Shown: positions 29,337-37,877, counted from the first letter of the stretch. The stretch: DNA of 64,000 nucleotides from Streptantibioticus parmotrematis (GCF_019890615.1 NZ_JAINVZ010000006.1:124001-188000); one strand, 5' to 3'. Notes: generated from the sequence alone by a model not told the origin. Program-made: numbers and translations.

Positions 29337-31016
29337 TCAAGTTCGTTCTGCTTCGGTGGCGTCCGGGCGGCGGTAGTAGGGTTCCTCCACCGGAGGCAGC
29401 GGCTCGGCGCCCAGGATGAGGTCGGCGGCCTTCTCCGCGGTCATCATCACCGGCGCGTAGATGTTGCCGTTGGTGATGTACGGCATGACCGAGGCGTCGA
29501 CCACACGCAGGCCGTCGAGACCGTGCACCCGCAGGGTGTCCGGGTCCACGACCGCCATGTCGTCGGTGCCCATCCGGCAGGTGCACGAGGGGTGCAGCGC
29601 GGTCTCGCCCTCCCGGCGCACCCAGTCCAGGATCGCCTCGTCGCTCTCCACGCCCGGTCCCGGCGAGATCTCGCCGCCGTTGTACGGGTCGAGCGCGGGC
29701 TGCCCCAGGATGTGGCGGGCGGTGCGGATCGCCTCCACCCATTCGCGCCGGTCCTGCTCGGTGGAGAGGTAGTTGAAGCGCAGTGCGGGCTTGACCCGCG
29801 GATCACGGCTCCTGAGCCGCACACTGCCGCGCGCGTCGGAGTACATCGGCCCGATGTGCACCTGGTAGCCGTGGCCTCCGGCCGGAGCCGAACCGTCGTA
29901 GCGCACCGCGATCGGCAGGAAGTGGAACATCAGGTTCGGGTAGGCCACGTCGTCGTTGCCACGGGCGAAGCCGCCCGCCTCGAAGTGGTTGGTGGCACCC
30001 GGGCCCCGGCGCAGGAAGAGCCACTGGAATCCCACCCAGGGCCGGTACCGCCACTTCAGGTACGGCTGCACGGAGACCGGCTGCCTGCACGCGTGCTGCA
30101 CGTACACCTCCAGGTGGTCCTGGAGGTTGGCACCGACACCCGGCAGGTCGCGCACCACCTCGATGCCCAGCGCGCTCAGGTCGGCCGCGTTGCCCACGCC
30201 GGAAAGCTGGAGCAGCTGGGGGGAGTTGATCGCGCCGCCGCACAGGATCACCTCGCCCGCGCGCACCCGCCGCACCGGACCGCGCCCCTGCCGGAACTCC
30301 ACACCGGTGGCCCGCTTCCCCTCGAACAGCACCCGGGTCACCAGAGTCCGGGTGCGCACCTCCAGATGGGGCCTGCCCATCACCGGATGCAGGTAGGCGC
30401 GGGCTGCCGAGAGCCTGCGGCCGCGGTGCACGTTGCGGTCGAAGGCGGCGAAGCCCTCCTGGCGGTAGCCGTTGACGTCGTCGGTGAGCGGGTAGCCCGC
30501 CTGCTGGACGGCGTCCAGGAACGCGGGGAAGAGCGGGTTGGTCGCGGGCCCGCGCTCCAGCACCAGCGGCCCCGACCGGCCGCGGAACGGGTCGTCCCGG
30601 TCGGCGGCGAGGCAGTTCTCCATGCGCTTGAAGTACGGCAGGCAGTGCGCGTAGTCCCACGCCTTCATGCCCGGGTCGGCGGCCCAGCGCTCGTAGTCCA
30701 TGGGATTGCCGCGCTGGAAGATCATGCCGTTGATGCTGCTGGAGCCGCCCAGCACCTTGCCGCGCGCGTGGTGGATGCGCCGCCCGCCCATGTGCGGCTC
30801 GGGCTCCGACGCGTAGCCCCAGTCGTAGAAACGGCTGCCGATGGGAAAGGTGAGCGCCGCGGGCATGTGGATGAAGACGTCCCACGGGAAGTCGGAGCGG
30901 CCCGCCTCCAGCACCAGGACGCGGTTGCCCGGCTCCGCGGAGAGCCGGTTCGCCAGCGCGCTGCCGGCCGAACCGCCACCGACGATGACGAAGTCGTAGG
31001 TCGTCTGGAGCGTCAT
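29337..31016 (-). CDS. betA: Choline dehydrogenase (GMC flavoprotein)
   Basis: The 559-residue protein closely follows the BetA pattern: [18 protein letters not shown] for FAD binding, [47 protein letters not shown] (GMC signature), and [19 protein letters not shown]. The C-terminal [20 protein letters not shown] and [20 protein letters not shown] hold the catalytic histidine and asparagine. It oxidises choline to betaine aldehyde using membrane electron acceptors. No betB lies beside it; the only copy in the window is at 10747. The ATG at 31016 has only a weak purine stretch upstream. It is divergent from the IclR gene. Confidence 0.9.
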   Translation of the reverse strand: MTLQTTYDFVIVGGGSAGSALANRLSAEPGNRVLVLEAGRSDFPWDVFIHMPAALTFPIGSRFYDWGYASEPEPHMGGRRIHHARGKVLGGSSSINGMIFQRGNPMDYERWAADPGMKAWDYAHCLPYFKRMENCLAADRDDPFRGRSGPLVLERGPATNPLFPAFLDAVQQAGYPLTDDVNGYRQEGFAAFDRNVHRGRRLSAARAYLHPVMGRPHLEVRTRTLVTRVLFEGKRATGVEFRQGRGPVRRVRAGEVILCGGAINSPQLLQLSGVGNAADLSALGIEVVRDLPGVGANLQDHLEVYVQHACRQPVSVQPYLKWRYRPWVGFQWLFLRRGPGATNHFEAGGFARGNDDVAYPNLMFHFLPIAVRYDGSAPAGGHGYQVHIGPMYSDARGSVRLRSRDPRVKPALRFNYLSTEQDRREWVEAIRTARHILGQPALDPYNGGEISPGPGVESDEAILDWVRREGETALHPSCTCRMGTDDMAVVDPDTLRVHGLDGLRVVDASVMPYITNGNIYAPVMMTAEKAADLILGAEPLPPVEEPYYRRPDATEAERT

Positions 31017-31085
31017 GTGCTGTCTCGTCTCCCTCGTGCGGTGGGCGATGGGCGGTGTGCCTTCTGCGGGTGCCGTGATGCGCAC

Positions 31086-31129
31086 TGCGTTGCGAGCAAC
31101 GCAACAACTGGGCCACGCATGCGTATAGT
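31086..31129 (+). promoter_or_regulatory. Operator-like dyad and -10 element upstream of the IclR gene
   Basis: TGCGTTGC-GA-GCAACGCA (31086-31103) is an 8-bp perfect dyad between betA and the IclR gene. TATAGT (31124-31129) is a good -10 box that ends seven bases before the IclR ATG, with no Shine-Dalgarno sequence, so the mRNA is probably leaderless. The dyad reaches into the expected -35 position, fitting autoregulation. TGCGTATAGT (31120-31129) recurs at 33517-33526. Confidence 0.6.
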
Positions 31130-31135
31130 TGCGTC

Positions 31136-31933
31136 ATGAGCAACCACACCGGAGCCGCCGAATCCGCGAGGCAGAGCACCGCGGGGGTCCAGTCCGTGGA
31201 CCGCGCCGTCAGCGTCCTGGAGATCCTCGCCCGGCGCGGCGAGGCCGGGGTGAGCGAGGTGGCCGCGCAGATCGACGTGCACAAGTCCACCGCGTTCCGG
31301 CTGCTGGCCGCCCTGGAGGCCCGCGACCTCGTCGAACAGGCGGGCGAGCGTGGCAAGTACCGTCTGGGATTCGGCATCGTCCGCCTCGCCGGTGCGGTCA
31401 CCGACCGCATCGACATCACCCAGGTCAGCCGCCGGGTCTGCGAGCGCCTCGCGGAGGACCTCGGCGAGACCGTCAACGTCGCGGTGCTGGAGGGGACATA
31501 TGCCATCAACCTCCACCAGGTGCGCGGCCCCGGAGCGGTCACCGCGCACAACTGGGTCGGCCAGCTCACCCCGCTGCACGCCACCTCCAGCGGCAAGGTC
31601 CTGCTCGCGCAACTGTCCGCCGAAGAACGCGCCCGGCTGCTGACCGAGGCCGGTCTCGAACGCTTCACCCCCGCCACCGTCACCTCCCGCGGCACGCTGG
31701 ACAAGGAACTGGCCGGGGTCCGCGAGCGCGGATACTCCACCACCCACGAGGAGTTCGAGGTCGGACTGAACGCGATGGCCGCGCCCGTGCGGGCGCGGGA
31801 CGGCGCGGTGGTCGCCGCCGTCAGCGCCTCCGGCCCCGGCTACCGCTTCTCCGAGGACCGCATGCGCGGGCTCGTGCCGGTCCTGCTGGACGGGGCGCGG
31901 GAGATCAGCCACCGGCTCGGCTGGCTGGGCTGA
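31136..31933 (+). CDS. IclR-family transcriptional regulator
   Basis: A 265-residue regulator with an N-terminal winged helix-turn-helix (VDRAVSVLEILARRGEAGVSEVAAQIDVHKSTAFRLLAALEARDLVEQ) and a C-terminal IclR effector domain (TPLHATSSGKVLLAQ, STTHEEFEVGLNAMAAPV). It sits between divergent betA and the Rieske genes. This and the nearby dyads suggest it controls the choline/betaine island, answering to choline, betaine or a breakdown product (inference). The ATG follows a -10 box directly, so translation is probably leaderless. Confidence 0.9.
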   Translation: MSNHTGAAESARQSTAGVQSVDRAVSVLEILARRGEAGVSEVAAQIDVHKSTAFRLLAALEARDLVEQAGERGKYRLGFGIVRLAGAVTDRIDITQVSRRVCERLAEDLGETVNVAVLEGTYAINLHQVRGPGAVTAHNWVGQLTPLHATSSGKVLLAQLSAEERARLLTEAGLERFTPATVTSRGTLDKELAGVRERGYSTTHEEFEVGLNAMAAPVRARDGAVVAAVSASGPGYRFSEDRMRGLVPVLLDGAREISHRLGWLG

Positions 31934-31960
31934 ACCGCACGCCGTGGCCGAGGCGGGACG

Positions 31961-31994
31961 CCGCGGTGCGGGGAGCACCGGCTCCGCACGGCGG
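31961..31994. terminator. Hairpin between convergent IclR and Rieske oxygenase genes
   Basis: An 11-bp stem with one mismatch (31961-31971 with 31984-31994) and 12-base loop, just after the IclR stop and before the oxygenase stop. Confidence 0.6.
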
Positions 31995-32001
31995 CCCGCC
32001 G

Positions 32002-33144
32002 TCATTCCCCGCCGCCCAGACGGCCGCGCACCCACGTGTGGAAGGCGCCGATGTGGTGCTCGCTGGGCACCAGCACACCGCCCGCCGCGTACAGCCGTGA
32101 CGACATCCCCGGCTGGCAGCGCTCGCAGGCGGCGAAGTCCTGCCGGTTGACGCGGTCGAACAGCTCCACCGAGCGGCTCAGGTCCCGGCCCGCGGCGACC
32201 ACCTCCGGCAGGTAGAGCCAGTCGCACTCGATCACCGTGCGGTCCGGCGCGAGCGGGAACATCCGGTGCACGATCACGTGGTCCGGCACCAGGTTGACGA
32301 AGACCTGCGGCTTGATGGTGATGGCGTAGTAGCGGCGGTCCTGGTGCGGCGCCACCGTGGGAATGCGTTCCAGGCCCTCCGAGCCGTCCACCGTGAAGCC
32401 CTCGACCGCCGCGCCGAACTCGGCGCCGTGGCCCACGTAGTACTGCGCGGCGTACCCGTCCGCGAACTCCGGCAGCACGTCGGTGAGTTCGGGGTGGATG
32501 GTGGCGCAGTGGTAGCACTCCATGAAGTTCTCGACCACGAGCTTCCAGTTGGCCCGCACGTCGTAGGTGATCCGCCTGCCCACCGCCAGGCCCTCGACCG
32601 CGTACCGCTCGATGGACTCGGTGTCCCCGAGCCGTGCCACCACCTCGCCGACCACCTGTTCCTCGAACGAGGGCGGCTCGTCGGCCAGGCACACCCACAC
32701 GTACCCCAGCCACTCGCGCACCGCGACGGCCGCGAGCCCGAACGTCGTCCGGTCGACGTCCGGCATCCGCGTCAGGTTGGGCGCGGCGGTCAGCCTGCCG
32801 GTGAGGTCGTAGGTCCAGGCGTGGTACGGACACTGGAACGCCCGCCTGACCTCGCCCGACTCTTCCGTGCACAACCGCGCGCCGCGGTGCCGGCACACGT
32901 TGAGGAACGCCCGCACCCGCCCGTCGCGGCCCCTGGCCAGCAGCACCGACTCGCGGCCCACGGTGACCGTGCGGTACGCGCCGGGCGTGGCCAGGTCCGC
33001 CGCGCGCACCGCGCAGAACCACATCGCCTCGAAGATCCCGCGCTGTTCCGCGGCGAAGACCTCGGCGGAGGTGTAGTGGCCGCCCGGCAAGGTCGCGATC
33101 AGGCTCCCGGGCAACGCGCTCCGCGTCACGGCGGGCTCCGTCAC
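32002..33144 (-). CDS. gbcA: Rieske quaternary-amine monooxygenase, probable glycine betaine demethylase
   Basis: The 380-residue protein has the Rieske iron-sulfur ligands C84 and H86 (VCRHRGARLC) and C105 and H108 (QCPYHAWTYDLTG), then the mononuclear-iron segment ENFMECYHCATIHPEL with H212 and H217. E209 takes the position of the bridging acid. A glutamate here, instead of the aspartate of aromatic dioxygenases, is typical of quaternary-amine Rieske enzymes such as carnitine monooxygenase. With betA on one side and dimethylglycine oxidase in the island, removal of one methyl from glycine betaine is the likely reaction. The start overlaps the ferredoxin stop by 4 bases. Stachydrine or carnitine demethylation are alternatives. 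Confidence 0.85.
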   Translation of the reverse strand: MTEPAVTRSALPGSLIATLPGGHYTSAEVFAAEQRGIFEAMWFCAVRAADLATPGAYRTVTVGRESVLLARGRDGRVRAFLNVCRHRGARLCTEESGEVRRAFQCPYHAWTYDLTGRLTAAPNLTRMPDVDRTTFGLAAVAVREWLGYVWVCLADEPPSFEEQVVGEVVARLGDTESIERYAVEGLAVGRRITYDVRANWKLVVENFMECYHCATIHPELTDVLPEFADGYAAQYYVGHGAEFGAAVEGFTVDGSEGLERIPTVAPHQDRRYYAITIKPQVFVNLVPDHVIVHRMFPLAPDRTVIECDWLYLPEVVAAGRDLSRSVELFDRVNRQDFAACERCQPGMSSRLYAAGGVLVPSEHHIGAFHTWVRGRLGGGE

Positions 33145-33506
33145 GTGGCCTCACCGAGCACCGGTCGGCGCAGCGCGCACGGCGGCAGGTTCGGCGGCGC
33201 GTCGGACAACACCACGTACACCGCGTCGCCTTCGATCACCACGTGGTGGGTACGGACCGGCAGCCGGGCGGGCGGGGTGCTGACGGCGCCGGTGCACAGG
33301 TCGAACTTCGAGGCGTGCAGCGGGCATTCGACCTCCCGCCCCTCCACCCAGCCGTCGGACAGCGCCGCATCCTGGTGGGTGCAGGTGTCGTCGACGGCGA
33401 ACAACTCGCCGTCCTCGGTGTGGAACACCGCGACCGGGGGGTCGGTCTCCAGCCGGAAGGCCTCGCCTCGCGGCAGATCCGCGAGACGGCACACGGGAAT
33501 CATCAT
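33141..33506 (-). CDS. Rieske-type [2Fe-2S] ferredoxin, partner of the oxygenase
   Basis: This 121-residue protein has a single Rieske domain with ligands C42, H44 (DTCTHQDAALSDG) and C61, H64 (VECPLHASKFDLCTG), as in small ferredoxins that feed Rieske oxygenases. It overlaps the oxygenase gene by 4 bases, so it is probably its electron donor. It takes the place that GbcB, a flavin- and ferredoxin-domain reductase, has in Pseudomonas; no reductase gene is in the window. The ATG pair at 33506/33503 follows GAGG; I use the first. Confidence 0.88.
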   Translation of the reverse strand: MMIPVCRLADLPRGEAFRLETDPPVAVFHTEDGELFAVDDTCTHQDAALSDGWVEGREVECPLHASKFDLCTGAVSTPPARLPVRTHHVVIEGDAVYVVLSDAPPNLPPCALRRPVLGEAT

Positions 33507-33943
33507 GACACCTCGGTGCGTATAGTGAAACGAAGTGCGGGATCCGCAACTCGGGCCAGTGTGGGGGCGGTCCGGAACGGCGTCAAGACACGAGAACAGG
33601 CCGCGAGCGCACGTCCGCGCCGCCGCCTCGGCACCCCGCCCCGCCCGCCCTGGTCGCCGGGGCCGCACCCACCGTGCGCGACATCGCGAGCGACCCCACC
33701 GCAATCCCGGGTTTAGTCCGCGCGAGGTGGGTAGCAGCCGGGGCGGCGCGCACCCCGGTGATTCCCGGAAGGACCCTTGACGTCCTGAAGAGGGATCCCC
33801 ATGCTGGTCGGATTCGGTTGCGCGACAGGGAATCGTTCCGCCATGCGCAACGGAGGAGGAAGCGGTACGGACCCGGACGTCGCGGTCGTCCCCGGCCGAC
33901 GCGTGCCATCCCGTAGCTGCCCCCTTCCGCCCTGGAGCGACCC
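33507..33943. other. 437-bp non-coding regulatory region between ferredoxin and permease
   Basis: No convincing gene. It holds TGCGTATAGT (33517-33526, shared with the IclR promoter), a TGCGG-GAT-CCGCA palindrome (33536-33548), and a nested dyad at 33817-33851. TTGACG (33777-33782) with CATGCT after a 17-base spacer is a possible promoter towards the permease. Confidence 0.55.
33817..33851 (+). promoter_or_regulatory. Nested 35-bp dyad upstream of the second permease
   Basis: GTTGCGC (33817-33823) and GCGCAAC (33845-33851) flank GGAA-TCG-TTCC (33829-33839). Both inverted repeats share the same centre at 33834, with 5-base gaps on each side. The GTTGCG half-site resembles the dyad beside the IclR gene. 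Confidence 0.6.
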
Positions 33944-35542
33944 ATGAGCCAACCCGCGAACCCGGCGACCCCGAGACCGGACGCGCCTTCGTCGGCGCAG
34001 ACCCAAGGACCGCCGGGCGGCGACAGCGACGACCTCGCCCGCTTCGGTTACCGCCAGGAGCTGGAACGCTCGCTCGGCTCCTTCTCCAGCTTCGCCGCCG
34101 GATTCAGCTACATCTCGATCATGACCGGCGTCTTCCAGCTCTTCGGATTCGGATTCGGGTCCGGCGGGCCCGCGTTCATCTGGTCCTGGCCGCTGGTCTT
34201 CATCGGGCAGGGCGCGGTGGCGCTGTGCTTCGCCGAGGTGGCCGGCCAGTTCCCGCTGGCCGGCGGTGTCTACCAGTGGTCCAAGCACATCGCCCGCCCG
34301 GCCACGTCGTGGATGGCGGGCTGGGTCATGACCATCGGCGCGGTGGTGACCGCCGCGGCCGTGGCCGTCGCGTACCAGATCATCCTTCCGCAGGTCTCGC
34401 TCGCCTTCCAGATCGTCGGCGGCTCGGCGGACGCGGGACTGACGTCCACGCCGAACGGCGCGAAGAACGCCATCCTGCTCGCCCTCGGCCTCGTGGTGTT
34501 CACCACGCTCGTCAACATCATCGGCGTCCGGCTGATGGCGAAGATCAACAACGTCGGTGTGGCCGTGGAGTTGATCGGCGTCACCCTGCTGATCGTCATG
34601 CTGGCCATCCACATCCACCGCGGCCCGCAGGTCGTGATGCACACCGCGGGCACGGGCTCCGGGCAGTCGATGGGATATCTCGGCGCGTTCCTGGTGGCGT
34701 CCATCATGAGCGCCTACGTCTTCTACGGCTTCGACACAGCCGGATCGCTCGCCGAGGAGACCAGGGAGCCGCGCCGCCACGCGCCGCGTGCCATCCTGCG
34801 CGCGCTGACCGCCGCGTTCCTCGCCGGCGGGCTGCTGATGCTCGTCGGCATGATGGCGGTGGGCGACATCAACGCCAAGCAGCTGGGCACCCTCGGCATG
34901 CCCTACCTGATCAAGTCGACCCTCGGCAACGGGCTCGGCAACGTCTTCCTGGTGTGCTCGGCGATCGCCATCACGGTGTGCTGCCTGGCGGTGCAGACGG
35001 CCGCGATCCGGCTGCTGTTCGCGATGGCGCGCGACGGGCGGCTGCCGTTCGGCGCGTCGATCGCACGGGTCTCGCCGAAGTCGAAGACGCCGGTGGTCCC
35101 CGCGGTGCTCACCGGTGTGCTGACCATCGCGCTGCTGCTGGTCAACATCGGCAACCAGCGCGTCTTCTACATCCTGACCTCGGTCGCCATCATCCTGTTC
35201 TACATCCCCTACCTGATGGTGACCGTTCCCATGCTGCTGCGCAGGCTGCGCGGCCAGTGGCCGCGGCCCGACCACGGCCCGTACTTCAACCTGGGCCGCT
35301 GGGGCCTGCCGGTGAACGCCTTCGCCGTGCTGTACGGCGCCGCGATGACCGTCAACCTCGCCTGGCCGCGTGCCGCCGTCTACGGCAACGACCACTGGTA
35401 CTTCCAGTGGGGCGCGGTGGTCTTCGTCGCCGTGATCGTGGCGGTCGGCGCCGGGCTGTACCTGACGCACCGTCACAAGGAACCGGCCGCCGCGCCGCCG
35501 GCCGAGCCCGTGGCGGAGGAACTGGTGGTCCCCGAGGCCTGA
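33944..35542 (+). CDS. APC-superfamily permease, probable choline or betaine importer
   Basis: A 532-residue, ~12-helix permease starting FGYRQELERSLGSFSSFAAGFSYISIMTGVFQLF, strongly similar to the permease at 9031-10605. Further shared blocks are SWPLVFIGQGAVALCF and MGYLGAFLVAS. It ends with an Ala/Pro/Glu-rich cytoplasmic tail. GGAG is 9 bases before the ATG. Its place at the edge of the choline-betaine island, and a dyad upstream like that of the IclR promoter, suggest uptake of choline, betaine or dimethylglycine. The exact substrate is inference. Confidence 0.82.
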   Translation: MSQPANPATPRPDAPSSAQTQGPPGGDSDDLARFGYRQELERSLGSFSSFAAGFSYISIMTGVFQLFGFGFGSGGPAFIWSWPLVFIGQGAVALCFAEVAGQFPLAGGVYQWSKHIARPATSWMAGWVMTIGAVVTAAAVAVAYQIILPQVSLAFQIVGGSADAGLTSTPNGAKNAILLALGLVVFTTLVNIIGVRLMAKINNVGVAVELIGVTLLIVMLAIHIHRGPQVVMHTAGTGSGQSMGYLGAFLVASIMSAYVFYGFDTAGSLAEETREPRRHAPRAILRALTAAFLAGGLLMLVGMMAVGDINAKQLGTLGMPYLIKSTLGNGLGNVFLVCSAIAITVCCLAVQTAAIRLLFAMARDGRLPFGASIARVSPKSKTPVVPAVLTGVLTIALLLVNIGNQRVFYILTSVAIILFYIPYLMVTVPMLLRRLRGQWPRPDHGPYFNLGRWGLPVNAFAVLYGAAMTVNLAWPRAAVYGNDHWYFQWGAVVFVAVIVAVGAGLYLTHRHKEPAAAPPAEPVAEELVVPEA

Positions 35543-35563
35543 CGGGTGACCAGGAGGTGTCGG

Positions 35564-35590
35564 GCGGACGGCATCCGGGATGCCGTCCGC
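35564..35590. terminator. 13-bp terminator hairpin after the permease
   Basis: GCGGACGGCATCC (35564-35576) and its complement (35578-35590) around one base, extended by an outer GAGGTG/CACCTC pair. The apex GGCATCCGGGATGCC is identical to that of the hairpin at 14552-14596. Confidence 0.8.
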
Positions 35591-35707
35591 ACCACCTCGA
35601 CGAAGACTTCGCACGCCTCTTGTTACCTCCGGTAAAGCGCCGCATCCTGTGGTCGTCCTGCCGCGCCCGACGGCGCGGCACACCCCCACGGGACACGAGG
35701 AGCAAGC

Positions 35708-36346
35708 ATGCGACCCGGATCCGTCCTTGCCCGGTTCTCCCTCGTCGGCGCCGCCGCACTCGCGGCGGCCGGCCTCGCCGCGGGCCCCGCCCTCGCCGCC
35801 GACACCCCCGTCGGCTTCTCCTGCCAGGCCACCCCGCCGATCGGTGGCGCCCAGACCTTCAGCCTCGACGCGGGCGTCAACGGCACCGCACCGGCCACCG
35901 TGGCCGCGGGCAGCGCCTTCACCGTCACCCTCGCCCCCGGCGCGCTCACCGTGCCGACCTCGGTCAGCGGCTACACCGTCTCCAGCATCAGCGGCATCAA
36001 GCTGTCCGTCCCGGTGCCCTCCGGTGCCGCCCTCACCGGCGAGTCGCTGTCCGGCGGCTCCGGCGCGGGCTCCGGCGCGTCCGTCGCCGTGCAGGGCGGG
36101 AACGTCGTGGTGACCGTGCCGGGACCGGTCTCGGGCGGCGCCACCTTCACCCTGCCGACCCTCACCCTCGACCTGACCGCGGGCGCCTCGGGCGGCAGCG
36201 TCACGACCGCCATAGCGGGCAGCGGCTACGCGAACCCGGGCCTGACCTTCAACGCGAGTGTCAGCGTCAGCTTCTTCAAGGTCAACGTCCCCACCGCCTG
36301 CTACGCCCCCGCCAGCCCCGCCCTCACCACGACCGCCGTCGACTGA
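35708..36346 (+). CDS. Small secreted protein of unknown function
   Basis: The 212-residue product has a clear signal peptide (cleavage near GPALAADT). The mature part is low in charge and rich in Gly, Ser, Thr, Ala and Val, suggesting an all-beta secreted fold. Two cysteines, near FSCQATPP and TACYAP at the two ends, probably form a disulfide. I recognise no catalytic motif. It stands alone between two hairpins, and similar proteins seem common in Streptomyces. Confidence 0.78.
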   Translation: MRPGSVLARFSLVGAAALAAAGLAAGPALAADTPVGFSCQATPPIGGAQTFSLDAGVNGTAPATVAAGSAFTVTLAPGALTVPTSVSGYTVSSISGIKLSVPVPSGAALTGESLSGGSGAGSGASVAVQGGNVVVTVPGPVSGGATFTLPTLTLDLTAGASGGSVTTAIAGSGYANPGLTFNASVSVSFFKVNVPTACYAPASPALTTTAVD

Positions 36347-36351
36347 ACCAC

Positions 36352-36389
36352 CCGTGGGCCCGGCACGCCCTGCCGCGCCGGGCCCACGG
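36352..36389. terminator. 13-bp terminator hairpin
   Basis: CCGTGGGCCCGGC (36352-36364) pairs with 36377-36389. It lies between the convergent secreted-protein and GH3 genes. Confidence 0.8.
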
Positions 36390-36405
36390 AACCGCGGTGC
36401 GCCCG

Positions 36406-37560
36406 CTAGCCCACCCAGCCGCGCAGCGCCGTGACCCGCTGGACGGCCGCGCCGAAGGCGGCGGACGGCAACTGCCCTGATTCCAGGGCCGATTCGAGAG
36501 CGCTCACCGCGTCGGCGCCCTGCGAGGCGTCCCGCGCCGAACACAGCAGCAGATCCATCCCCGCGCTCGCCGCGAGGACCGCCCGGGTCCCGGTGTCGTA
36601 CGACGGGTCGATGGCGCCCGCCTCCAGCGCGTCGGTGATGGTGACGCCGGTGAAGCCCAGGCGCTGCCGCAGCTCCCGCTGGACCACGACGGACGACAGG
36701 CCCGCCGGATGGCCGGAATCCAGCGCGGTGTAGACCGCCCAGGAACACATCACCAGCTTCACCCCTGCGCACACCGCCGCCGTGTACGGCGCCTCGTCCA
36801 CCGACCGCAGCTCGGACAGGCTCTGGGTGAGGGTGACCGGGCCCTCGTCGGTGTTCTGCGCCGTGGCCGCCGCCCCGAGGCCGGGGAAGTGCTTGGCGGT
36901 CGCCGCGACCCCGGTCTTCTGCTGGGCCTCGATGAACGCGTGCCCGCAGGAGGAGACCACGGCCGGGTCCATGCTGTAGGAGCGCTGGTACTCGTCGATG
37001 AAGTTCCCGGCCGTGCGGTAGACGTCCAGCACCGGCGCCAGGTTGACGTTCATCCCGACGCCCGCGAGGTTCTGGCCGGCCTGGGTGCCCGCGGTGGACG
37101 CCGCGCCCGCCGGGTCGCCCGCCGCGCCGATCTGCTTCTCCGACGACACCGGCGCACCCGGCAACCGCCGTACCTCGCCGCCCTCCTGATCGGTCATCAG
37201 CAGCAGCGGAAGCTTGACCGGGCTGGAGGCGTTCGCCTTGTTCAACTGGCCGATGACGGAGGTGATCTGGCTGTCGGAGGAGATGTTCTCGCCGAAGAAG
37301 ATGACGCCTGCCACCTCTCCGGCCGCGATGGCGTCCAACAGCGCGGCGGGCGGCGTCAGGCCGGGATACGAGTAGACGACGCGCTGGCCCGCTTGCTGAC
37401 GGCTCGTCAAGTCGGGCCGGTGGTGGGCGGGGTGGTGGCGGTGGCGCGGCTGCGCGTCGGCGCGTTGCGCGCCGGTGGCGGCCGACGCGGTGGCCACGGC
37501 GGCACCGGCCGCGGCGAGCAGAGTACGACGGCGCAGGGAGGACGTGCGAGGTGCGTCCAT
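36406..37560 (-). CDS. Tat-secreted GH3 beta-N-acetylglucosaminidase-like hydrolase
   Basis: The 384-residue protein has a twin-arginine signal (SLRRRTLLAAAGAAVATASA). The GH3 barrel follows, with LLLMTDQEGGEVRRLPG, NLAPVLDVY, AATAKHFPGLGAA (the NagZ-type KHFPG loop) and VTITDALEAGAI, where the aspartate is the expected nucleophile. This group usually removes N-acetylglucosamine from muropeptides or chitin fragments. A histidine-rich stretch (QPRHRHHPAHH) follows the signal peptide. A second GH3 gene is at 44374-45669. I chose the ATG at 37560 because the Tat signal starts there. Confidence 0.87.
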   Translation of the reverse strand: MDAPRTSSLRRRTLLAAAGAAVATASAATGAQRADAQPRHRHHPAHHRPDLTSRQQAGQRVVYSYPGLTPPAALLDAIAAGEVAGVIFFGENISSDSQITSVIGQLNKANASSPVKLPLLLMTDQEGGEVRRLPGAPVSSEKQIGAAGDPAGAASTAGTQAGQNLAGVGMNVNLAPVLDVYRTAGNFIDEYQRSYSMDPAVVSSCGHAFIEAQQKTGVAATAKHFPGLGAAATAQNTDEGPVTLTQSLSELRSVDEAPYTAAVCAGVKLVMCSWAVYTALDSGHPAGLSSVVVQRELRQRLGFTGVTITDALEAGAIDPSYDTGTRAVLAASAGMDLLLCSARDASQGADAVSALESALESGQLPSAAFGAAVQRVTALRGWVG

Positions 37561-37877
37561 GAAGGGCCCCTTCCCGGCAGTGCTCCGAGGTTCGCGATGT
37601 CCGTGACATGGCAGGCGCGGTGACCGTACGTCCGTACCCGGATGCCGGGAAAGGGCTTCGGCCGCCGCCGTTGGTCTACTCCTTCGGCGGTACGGCGACG
37701 GTACGGCGACGTGCGACGACGCGCCGCGCTGAAGGAAACTTCCGGCCACAGAAACCGGCGCCCCGGCGCTCCACCGGGCGGCCGACGCGATGCCGGGGCT
37801 GGTGGCTACCGCCGAGTAGTGCGAGGATCGCGCTCATCCCGGCCTGCGGGCGACCCCAGTGGACGACGAGGATGGCC
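37561..37877. other. 317-bp divergent intergenic region
   Basis: Between the GH3 and amidase genes. No gene seen. It contains an 11-bp direct duplication GGTACGGCGAC at 37689-37699 and 37700-37710, and AAGGGGCCCTT just upstream of the GH3 start. Confidence 0.5.

Noticed and set aside
33713-37609. A nearly 1300-codon open frame on the minus strand, antisense to the second permease and through the secreted-protein and GH3 region
   Set aside because: It has no domain, is rich in Arg, Gly, Ala and His as expected from an out-of-frame reading of GC-rich genes, and crosses several well-supported genes.
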